64,000 nt of DNA from positions 33,711,828-33,775,827 of the forward strand of contig NC_079876.1 in assembly GCF_029227915.1 (NCBI RefSeq), written 5' to 3'. This stretch comes from Hydractinia symbiolongicarpus. Its lineage: Eukaryota; Cnidaria; Hydrozoa; Anthoathecata; Hydractiniidae. The position numbers were made by a program, and so were the translations under genes. Below the pieces are notes generated by a model. The model was not told where the DNA came from. It did no database searches and was given only the letters and a program-made list of their open reading frames with translations. Shown one piece after another: positions 40,723-47,699 of this stretch. Position 1 is the stretch's first letter, and every line of letters begins with the position of its first letter.

Positions 40723-40947
40723 TTAGGAATTTACGCTGGTTAAGCCACAAGTAACTGTGTTACCTGGCGTTAAACGCTTGATGGAACAATTAATACAAAT
40801 TTTAAACTGTACCAGACAATCATAAATCGAGTGAAACACACAACATTTAAGGTGTGTCGGGTGTGTAATTATATTTTTCAGATTCACAAAATATATATTT
40901 CCTTCAACTTTAGCTTGAATAGAAACACAATTTACATATTGTGCCAT
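40723..40947 (-). CDS. Hypothetical 74-codon frame, unit A
   Basis: ATG start, six Cys residues, no signal peptide, membrane segment or domain that I recognise. It lies upstream of the tRNA-like sequence on the same strand. The copy in unit C has two amino-acid changes (H to Y, L to V) and the copy in unit B is frameshifted. There is therefore no sign of selection for a protein. Listed because it is not low-complexity; probably non-coding. Confidence 0.12.
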   Translation of the reverse strand: MAQYVNCVSIQAKVEGNIYFVNLKNIITHPTHLKCCVFHSIYDCLVQFKICINCSIKRLTPGNTVTCGLTSVNS

Positions 40948-41044
40948 GTCATAGCGAAAACTGTTTCACAAAATGTTCCCGGTAAAACTTAAAATATATA
41001 TGTACTTTAATCTGTGGTGTGCCATTAGTATAGGTAAACAAACC

Positions 41045-41450
41045 CTTTCAAAAAAACTTTAGCACAACTTCTGTTAAATAGAAACACAGGTAATAGCTTG
41101 TCGTTAACACTAGGCTGAGTGATTAGTACAAATATACTGTGGCGCACATCCGAAAAACTTTGGTTCAAATAAACAGACAGTAAACACCCTGTTGTTATCC
41201 TATACAGCTAAAACAATCATGCAGCATTTTTATTTTGCGGAAAAGTTTTTGTAACATTGTGCTAGATCAAAAATTAATCATAAAATCGGACAGCCGTAAT
41301 ACATTTTTAAAAAAACCTTTACTGCAACTTCGGTTTAAAAAAACACAGCGGAAACAGCCTGTTGTTAGCCTGTGCAGCTAAAAATCAAATAGCAGTATAT
41401 GTTTTGTTTGCAAACAAGTTTTCATGACAGTAGGATAAAAATCTCTTATT
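41045..41450 (+). repeat. Three degenerate internal repeats, unit A
   Basis: Three related stretches begin near 41048, 41152 and 41308. Each has an A-run followed by acttt or accttt, then caacttc or ggttc, aaacacag or aaacagacag, and a gttgttagcctgtgcagct-like block. They are about 100-155 bp apart and diverged. Unit B has an extra block of about 75 bp in this series (42994-43068). The corresponding stretch of unit C is 45558-45963. Confidence 0.55.
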
Positions 41451-41612
41451 CCAGACTGAACAAAAACATCATTAGAGCCACATGTGTAAGGATCGGGTCA
41501 AGTTACAAAAACAGAAATTATTGGGACATTATTTGTATACATATCGTGAAATTAGGTAAAAAATAATGAATACACTTGCAGATTTTCAATACATGTTGAC
41601 GATTGAACGAGA

Positions 41613-41664
41613 TATCTATCTACATCTACATCTACATCTATCTATCTATCTATATATATATATT
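41613..41664 (+). repeat. TATC/TACATC/TA microsatellite, unit A
   Basis: tatctatc, then three acatct units, then tatc units and a (ta)n run. It is 12 bp shorter than the unit C copy. Confidence 0.9.
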
Positions 41665-41725
41665 GAAATAATTTTCGCTTCTGCAACTTAAGCCGCACTG
41701 ATGTATGCTCAGTGTACAATATATA

Positions 41726-42266
41726 GCTAGCTACAACCGTCCACGAAAATATAGCTCCCTATTCCCCCTTAATGTTAAGAACTGCCCATTTGTGGCTAAT
41801 CAACGTAAACAATTACACGTGACATACCTGTATATAAACATTTACTATCCGCAAAATATCTAGCTGGCTATGTTTGGCCATTTTGTGGACGATTGTAGCT
41901 AGAACAAGCTGTATGATGGGACATTCCTACAGAGTAGAATTATCTCACTCACTGTGTAGTATATATGTATAATAGCTAGCTAGATAGAGGATAGGTAGAA
42001 AATCAGTCTCAAACAATTTTTCTATGCTAGCTATGTTGCTGATTTTATGCCAGCAAAAATAGCAATTTATTGCTAGCTACATGGGTAGTTCTATCCCAGC
42101 TAAGTAGTTAATTTTTTTGCAAGCTTTGTAGCTAGTTTTATGCTAGCTATATTGCATTGTTTGTTTGTTTTATGCTAGCTAACTCTTACAGTAGCTAGGT
42201 AGCTAAATGCTATCTAAGTTCTATTATTATTCTATCTAAATCTGCAGTTTTAAGCTAGCTAGCTTT
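41726..42266 (+). repeat. GCTAGC-rich stretch, unit A
   Basis: About 540 bp with many copies of the palindrome GCTAGC or its half AGCTA (for example atgctagctatg, gctagctagct). They are irregularly spaced, so this is a dispersed-motif region and not a simple tandem repeat. Confidence 0.7.
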
Positions 42267-42416
42267 AGGTGTGAGTGAGAATAAGAATGGGTTCATTACA
42301 TGTAAAAAAAGTGATATACAAGCGAGCTAAACATACCCTTTCTTCATTTTCTTGAACAAGCCCTTCCGTCAGTTGCGATATAGCTTAGATTAACGAAAGT
42401 TTGAGTTTGAGGTGCT

Positions 42417-42626
42417 ATGTGTCCGAGAAAAAAGTCATGTGATATTAGTAAAATTAATATGTGTATCACGTGGCTAAAAATTGTAGGCAAACTTAATCTC
42501 AACTGGAAACAGCATCATTTACGTTTTAAAAAACAACAAAAACTCCATCGCCGTGCTAAAAACATATTGTCTCGCTTACTAAAAAATGTAATTAAGAATG
42601 ACCATATTAAATCGCTGGGAAACTGA
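42417..42626 (+). CDS. Hypothetical 69-codon basic frame, unit A
   Basis: ATG start, very Lys/Arg/His-rich (KKQQKLHRRAKN in the middle), no domain that I recognise. It sits just upstream of the GC-rich tail. The only change from the unit C copy is synonymous (CGT to CGC), which is uninformative with one site. A short basic frame in AT-rich DNA is easily chance; it could also be a remnant of a DNA-binding protein. Confidence 0.15.
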   Translation: MCPRKKSCDISKINMCITWLKIVGKLNLNWKQHHLRFKKQQKLHRRAKNILSRLLKNVIKNDHIKSLGN

Positions 42627-42773
42627 CTCAAAAACGGCCGAATTTTGGATATTTTTGATGTATAGGGGGACGAGGCGCGGAAATCGTATAGAAATCCTAT
42701 ATACTCTCCACCGTACTTCCTTTTTCTTTTATATTTGGCTTATTTAATGAGGAAATGGGCTCCGCTACGCTCC

Positions 42774-42789
42774 GGGCGCTGACGCGCCC
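42774..42789 (+). other. 3'-tail hairpin GGGCGC-TGAC-GCGCCC, unit A
   Basis: Perfect 6-bp GC stem with a 4-nt loop, set in a CTCCGC-rich tail (tccgctacgctccgg before, tccgcttctctccgc after) in otherwise AT-rich DNA, 18 bp before the junction with unit B. A stable hairpin near one end is typical of some non-autonomous elements, including Helitrons, but no CTRR end follows. Confidence 0.6.
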
Positions 42790-43379
42790 TCCGCTTCTCT
42801 CCGCAAAAAGAGATTTTTATCCTACTGTCATGAAAACTTGTTTGCAAACAAAACATATACTGCTATTTGATTTTAAGCTGCACAGGCTAACAACAGGCTG
42901 TTTCCGCTGTGTTTTTAAACAGAAGTTGCAGTAAAGGTTTTTTTAAAAATGTATTACGGCTGTCCGATTTTATGATTAATTTTTGATCTAGCAGAAACTT
43001 TTCCCATAAAATATTGCAGGATTCTTTAGGAGCATAAAAACAGGTTTTGAGCAGTGTTTTTATTTTTAAATGTTACAAAAACTTTTCCACAAAATAAAAG
43101 TGCTGCATGATTGTTTTAGCTGTGTAGGATAACAACAGGGTGTTTACTGTCTGTTTATTTGAACCAAAGTTTTTCGGATGTGCGCCACAGTATATTTGTA
43201 CTAATCACTCAGCCTAGTGTTAACGACAAGCTCTTACCTGTGTTTCTATTTAACAGAAGTTGTGCTAAAGTTTTTTTGAAAGGGTTTGTTTACCTATACT
43301 AATGGCGCACCACAGATTAAAGTACATATATATTTTAAGTTTTACCGGGAACATTTTGTGAAACAGTTTTCGCTATGAC

Positions 43380-43603
43380 ATGGCCAATATGTAAATTGTG
43401 TTTCTATTCAAGCTAAAGTTGAAGGAAATATATATTTTGTGAATCTGAAAAATATAATTACACACCCGACACACCCTAAATGTTGTGTGTTTTACTCGAT
43501 TTATGATTTTGTGGTACAGTTTAAAATTTGTATTAATTGTTCCATCAAGCGTTTAACGCCAGGTAACACAGTTACTTGTGGCTTAACCAGCGTAAATTCC
43601 TAA
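43380..43603 (+). pseudogene. Frameshifted counterpart of the 74-codon frame, unit B
   Basis: Starts ATGGCC where A and C have ATGGCAC; the one-base loss brings a TAA stop at codon 5. The rest aligns to the same TAA end. Total 224 bp against 225. If the frame was ever a gene, this copy is dead. Confidence 0.3.
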
Positions 43604-43652
43604 GTGTATATAATACTCACCTGTAAAGTCTTGTATATATATTTATGTTTAT

Positions 43653-43721
43653 GCCCTGCTGGTCTAATGGCTATGACACTCGTGCAAATGAGAGATCCAG
43701 GTTCAAATCCTGGACAGGGCT
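43653..43721 (+). tRNA. tRNA-like sequence, unit B (short anticodon arm)
   Basis: Same 69-nt structure as in unit A with one change in the anticodon stem: CTCGT pairs with ATGAG through a G-U wobble, so the stem is kept. Box A is at 43660-43670 and box B at 43701-43709, both intact. All three copies in this window point away from the element's own 3' tail. Confidence 0.65.
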
Positions 43722-43867
43722 AGAAAAAACATAATTATCTTGCACCTACAACAACCAGGTTTTCATATAATAGGTAATCTTTGAGTCGTAGAGGGAGGGA
43801 GTTGCATACATTTATCAGTTTCATTTATAGAGCCCAAAAGTGCTTTGTTTTTTGTAATAGATCTACT

Positions 43868-44077
43868 TTATGGTAAAAAGTTTTTGTTGATACACCTGGT
43901 AGGCACAAGAAACCAAAAAAGGCGTTTTTTAATAATTTTTTTGCATTTCTCGAAGACTTCTATGATTATTTCTATATCTTGACTTTTTAATTTTGTTGTC
44001 ATTGGAACCAAGTTAATCTCAGATTTATCAAAAAATGATGTCGTTATGACCGATTGTTTAAATACTTGTAATGGCAC
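43868..44077 (-). pseudogene. Open segment, possible captured-exon remnant, unit B
   Basis: An open stretch of about 69 codons that starts at GTG, so it has no eukaryotic start; the first ATG is internal. The middle is a charged helix-like segment (SQDIEIIIEVFEKCKK). In A and C the same region carries a 2-nt insertion (acatatc against acatc) and lacks about 160 bp, so the frame is broken. I do not recognise a family. It may be a fragment of an internal exon or of the parent element's protein, or chance. Confidence 0.2.
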
Positions 44078-44265
44078 ATAATTCTGCTATGATTCACTGT
44101 ATATTGACCTGAGATAAATTTGAGACTTTTTTTTGAGATATTGAATTTGAAATATTTGCACCTCAATATTTTCTATACTCCTGGACTAATATGATACTTA
44201 ACTTAGACATTTGAGTATACGCAATCTTTGAGTTGTAGGGTGGAGATTTTCTATTAAAGTCATGC

Positions 44266-44473
44266 ACCCCTGCCTTGCCGTTCCATTGCCTTGCCTGCAC
44301 TGACCGTGCCTTTCTTTGCCTACCCTTCCTATGCCTTTTCTGGTGCCTGCCTACTATGTCCTTGTCTGTGGCTCCCATGCCTTGCCTACCCCTGCCTTCC
44401 TGATTCCTCTTCCTACTTCCTTGCCTGCCTTTGCCCTTTCCTTGCCGTGCTTAATGCCTTTGCCTTGGCAACC
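44266..44473 (-). repeat. Degenerate GGCAAG purine tract, unit B
   Basis: The same tract in inverse orientation, read as CTTGCC on the plus strand, close to the inverted 5' end of unit B. Slightly diverged from the A and C copies. Confidence 0.8.
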
Positions 44474-44497
44474 TCTCCGCAACACTTACTATATTGA

Positions 44498-44599
44498 TTT
44501 GTTTGAATTTTTATAATTCGGATGTATAGGGACGAAATCGCATAGAAATGCTATATACTCTCCATCGTACTTCTTTTCCCTTATATTTGGCTTATATAA
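44498..44599 (+). mobile_element. 102-bp 3'-tail fragment of another element copy
   Basis: Matches the unit A tail with differences: gatgtataggg, atcg-atagaaat-ctatatactc, cgtacttc and atatttggctta are shared with 42656-42747. It stops at ttatataa, before the GC-rich hairpin part, and unit C begins at the next base. It differs from both A and C, so it represents a further, older copy. Confidence 0.7.
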
Positions 44600-44623
44600 T
44601 CAATATAGAAAGTGTTGCGGAGA

Positions 44624-44831
44624 GGTTGCCAAGGCAAAGGCATTAAGCACGGCAAGGAAAGGGCAAAGGCAGGCAAGGAAATAGGAAGAGGAATCAGGAA
44701 GGCAGGGGTAGGCAAGGCATGGGAGCCACAGGCAAGGACATAGTAGGCAGGCACCAGAAAAGGCATAGGAAGGGTAGGCAAAGAAAGGCACGGTCAGTGC
44801 TGGCAAGGCAATGGAAAGGCAAGGCAGGGGT
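44624..44831 (+). repeat. Degenerate GGCAAG purine tract, unit C
   Basis: Same position and almost the same sequence as in unit A at +4513. Only about 150 bp separates it from the inverted tract of unit B, so the two could pair as a large hairpin. Confidence 0.8.
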
Positions 44832-45117
44832 GCATGACTTTAATAGAAAATCTCCACCTTACAACTCAAAGATTGCATATACTCAATATTATCAAATTTA
44901 TCTCAGGTCAATATACAGTGAATCATAGCCATTACAAGTATTTAAACAATCGGTCATAACGACATATCATTTTTTGATAAATCTGAGATTAACTTGGTTC
45001 CAATGACAACAACATTAAAAAGTCAAGATATAGAAATAATCAGAGAAGTCTTACTTAAAGATTACCTATTATATGAAAACCTGGTTGTTGTAGGTGCAAG
45101 ATAATTATGTTTTTCCT

Positions 45118-45186
45118 AGCCCTGTCCAGGATTTGAACCTGGATCTCTCATTTGCATGAGTGTCATAGCCATTAGACCAGCAGGGC
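45118..45186 (-). tRNA. tRNA-like sequence, unit C (short anticodon arm)
   Basis: Identical to the unit A copy by eye, at +4513. Box A 45169-45179, box B 45130-45138. It faces the unit B copy with about 1.4 kb between them, so transcription from both would converge across the B/C junction... the B copy reads right and the C copy reads left. Confidence 0.65.
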
Positions 45187-45235
45187 ATAAACATAAATAT
45201 ATATACAAAACTTTACAGGTGAGTATTATATACAC

Positions 45236-45460
45236 TTAGGAATTTACGCTGGTTAAGCCACAAGTAACTGTGTTACCTGGCGTTAAACGCTTGATGGAAC
45301 AATTAATACAAATTTTAAACTGTACCACACAATCATAAATCGAGTAAAACACACAACATTTAAGGTGTGTCGGGTGTGTAATTATATTTTTCAGATTCAC
45401 AAAATATATATTTCCTTCAACTTTAGCTTGAATAGAAACACAATTTACATATTGTGCCAT
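45236..45460 (-). CDS. Hypothetical 74-codon frame, unit C
   Basis: Counterpart of the frame at 40723-40947 with Tyr and Val in place of His and Leu. Both differences between the two near-identical units that fall in this frame change the protein, which argues against coding constraint. Confidence 0.12.
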   Translation of the reverse strand: MAQYVNCVSIQAKVEGNIYFVNLKNIITHPTHLKCCVFYSIYDCVVQFKICINCSIKRLTPGNTVTCGLTSVNS

Positions 45461-46125
45461 GTCATAGCGAAAACTGTTTCACAAAATGTTCCCGGTAAAA
45501 CTTAAAATATATATGTACTTTAATCTGTGGTGTGCCATTAGTATAGGTAAACAAACCCTTTCAAAAAAACTTTAGCACAACTTCTGTTAAATAGAAACAC
45601 AGGTAATAGCTTGTCGTTAACACTAGGCTGAGTGATTAGTACAAATATACTGTGGCGCACATCCGAAAAACTTTGGTTCAAATAAACAGACAGTAAACAC
45701 CCTGTTCTTATCCTATACAGCTAAAACAATCATGCAGCATTTTTATTTTGCGGAAAAGTTTTTGTAACATTGTGCTAGATCAAAAATTAATCATAAAATC
45801 GGACAGCCGTAATACATTTTTAAAAAAACCTTTACTGCAACTTCGGTTTAAAAAAACACAGCGGAAACAGCCTGTTGTTAGCCTGTGCAGCTAAAAATCA
45901 AATAGCAGTATATGTTTTGTTTGCAAACAAGTTTTCATGACAGTAGGATAAAAATCTCTTATTCCAGACTGAACAAAAACATCATTAGAGCCACATGTGT
46001 AAGGATCGGGTCAAGTTACAAAAACAGAAATTATTGGGACATTATTTGTATACATATCGTGAAATTAGGTAAAAAATAATGAATACACTTGCAGATTTTC
46101 AATACATGTTGACGATTGAACGAGA

Positions 46126-46189
46126 TATCTATCTACATCTACATCTACATCTATCTATCTATCTATCTATCTATCTATATATATATATT
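46126..46189 (+). repeat. TATC/TACATC/TA microsatellite, unit C
   Basis: Same layout with three additional tatc units. This accounts for the change of offset between A and C from 4513 to 4525 bp. Confidence 0.9.
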
Positions 46190-46250
46190 GAAATAATTTT
46201 CGCTTCTGCAACTTAAGCCGCACTGATGTATGCTCAGTGTACAATATATA

Positions 46251-46791
46251 GCTAGCTACAACCGTCCACGAAAATATAGCTCCCTATTCCCCCTTAATGT
46301 TAAGAACTGCCCATTTGTGGCTAAGCAACGTAAACAATTACACGTGACATACCTGTATATAAAAATTTACTATCCGCAAAATATCTAGCTGGCTATGTTT
46401 GGCCATTTTGTGGACGATTGTAGCTAGAACAAGCTGTATGATGGGACATTCCTACAGAGTAGAATTATCTCACTCACTGTGTAGTATATATGTATAATAG
46501 CTAGCTAGATAGAGGATAGGTAGAAAATCAGTCTCAAACAATTTTTCTATGCTAGCTATGTTGCTGATTTTATGCCAGCAAAAATAGCAATTTATTGCTA
46601 GCTACATGGGTAGTTCTATCCCAGCTAAGTAGTTAATTTTTTTGCAAGCTTTGTAGCTAGTTTTATGCTAGCTATATTGCATTGTTTGTTTGTTTTATGC
46701 TAGCTAACTCTTACAGTAGCTAGGTAGCTAAATGCTATCTAAGTTCTATTATTATTCTATCTAAATCTGCAGTTTTAAGCTAGCTAGCTTT
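46251..46791 (+). repeat. GCTAGC-rich stretch, unit C
   Basis: Counterpart of the unit A stretch at +4525, with two base differences. Absent from the truncated unit B. Confidence 0.7.
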
Positions 46792-46941
46792 AGGTGTGAG
46801 TGAGAATAAGAATGGGTTCATTACATGTAAAAAAAGTGATATACAAGCGAGCTAAACATACCCTTTCTTCATTTTCTTGAACAAGCCCTTCCGTCAGTTG
46901 CGATATAGCTTAGATTAACGAAAGTTTGAGTTTGAGGTGCT

Positions 46942-47151
46942 ATGTGTCCGAGAAAAAAGTCATGTGATATTAGTAAAATTAATATGTGTATCACGTGGCT
47001 AAAAATTGTAGGCAAACTTAATCTCAACTGGAAACAGCATCATTTACGCTTTAAAAAACAACAAAAACTCCATCGCCGTGCTAAAAACATATTGTCTCGC
47101 TTACTAAAAAATGTAATTAAGAATGACCATATTAAATCGCTGGGAAACTGA
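46942..47151 (+). CDS. Hypothetical 69-codon basic frame, unit C
   Basis: Same protein as at 42417-42626. Unit B lacks this region, so there is no third copy to compare. Confidence 0.15.
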   Translation: MCPRKKSCDISKINMCITWLKIVGKLNLNWKQHHLRFKKQQKLHRRAKNILSRLLKNVIKNDHIKSLGN

Positions 47152-47298
47152 CTCAAAAACGGCCGAATTTTGGATATTTTTGATGTATAGGGGGACGAGG
47201 CGCGGAAATCGTATAGAAATCCTATATACTCTCCACCGTACTTCCTTTTTCTTTTATATTTGGCTTATTTAATGAGGAAATGGGCTCCGCTACGCTCC

Positions 47299-47314
47299 GG
47301 GCGCTGACGCGCCC
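47299..47314 (+). other. 3'-tail hairpin GGGCGC-TGAC-GCGCCC, unit C
   Basis: Identical to the unit A hairpin and 16-21 bp before the element/satellite boundary. The same distance to both ends indicates that the true 3' terminus is near ctctccgcaaa. Confidence 0.6.
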
Positions 47315-47330
47315 TCCGCTTCTCTCCGCA

Positions 47331-47699
47331 AAAAGCGACGCAATCTAGTAATATGAGAAAAATATTGCTAAATACATGTTGGTACGAATATGTGACCCAC
47401 CCGTTGTAACTCAAACGAACTGACACCGTTAGAAAGTCAATGAAATGTAGTTTTTGAAACTGTCGCTATTCTTCAGCGCGAGATAACGGCTAGGATTGGT
47501 CCCACGTTAAAAATTGACTTATTTATCTAAATTTTTAAATGAAGCGCTACCACAGCGCCTAGTGTAATCGCTGAGTTCTGGCAATCATGTCAAATTAAAA
47601 TGAATGTTATTTCTTGGAGTACAATTGTCTCACATATAATATTTATCAGGTGACAGTCCAAAGTTAGTTCAATTAAGTACCACATTCAATCGTTTCACT
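47331..47699 (+). repeat. Interrupted M1 monomer, right part
   Basis: Continues the monomer broken at 40086. It has private changes (gcgacgc, atatgag, tattgct, gacccaccc) not seen in the neighbouring monomers. Confidence 0.8.

Larger units (their letters stand above)
40087..42807 (+). mobile_element. Element unit A, full-length copy
   Basis: Begins tcaatatagaaagtg and ends in the GC-rich tail ctctccgcaaa. Order: GGCAAG tract, region with remnants of a short reading frame, antisense tRNA-like sequence, region with a 74-codon antisense frame, three degenerate internal repeats, TATC microsatellite, GCTAGC-rich stretch, 69-codon frame, GC-rich hairpin tail. Compared with unit C I count about seven substitutions and one 12-bp microsatellite difference, about 99.7% identity. 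Compared with unit B it lacks several segments, so A and C belong to one deleted subfamily. Confidence 0.8.
42808..44497 (-). mobile_element. Element unit B, inverted and 3'-truncated
   Basis: Reverse complement of the first 1361 bp of unit A (40087-41447) but 1690 bp long. It carries extra sequence absent from A and C at about 42994-43068, 43789-43952, 44075-44087 and 44123-44210. It joins the tail of A through a shared aag (42808-42810) and ends with the element 5' terminus at tattga (44497). It lacks the microsatellite, GCTAGC stretch and hairpin tail. The extra segments suggest an older or less deleted subfamily. With A and with C it forms long inverted repeats. Confidence 0.8.
40087..47330. 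mobile_element. Composite insertion of three element copies (A, inverted B, C)
   Basis: 7.24 kb of unrelated sequence splits a satellite monomer. The left flank ends ttcattgtta and the right flank resumes aaaagcgacgcaatctag, matching the normal gttaaaagcgatgcaatctag context with no satellite lost and no target-site duplication. The right edge is ambiguous over aaaag (47330-47335). Inside are unit A (+), inverted truncated unit B, a 102-bp tail fragment and unit C (+). A and C have an offset of 4513 bp, then 4525 bp after a microsatellite expansion. No open frame longer than 74 codons and no recognisable enzyme domain is present, so the element is non-autonomous and its superfamily is unassigned. 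Confidence 0.85.
44600..47330 (+). mobile_element. Element unit C, full-length copy
   Basis: Near-identical to unit A throughout. Differences I see are: cacc for catc near 44753; cacacaa for cagacaa and gtaaaac for gtgaaac near 45329-45347; cttatcc for gttatcc near 45706; a 12-bp longer TATC run; aagcaac for aatcaac near 46324; aaaaattt for aacattt near 46361; and cgcttt for cgtttt near 47048. Its 3' end meets satellite at 47330-47335. Confidence 0.8.

Noticed and set aside
40087-42807. Definite Helitron
   Set aside because: 5' A/TC and a 3' hairpin are present, but the CTRR terminus and a 3'-flanking T are missing and there is no Rep/helicase; kept only as a possibility.
40087-47330. LTR retrotransposon, endogenous virus or LINE
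   Set aside because: No direct terminal repeats with TG...CA, no primer-binding site or polypurine tract in the right place, no reverse transcriptase, integrase or gag-like frame, and no poly(A) tail with target-site duplication.
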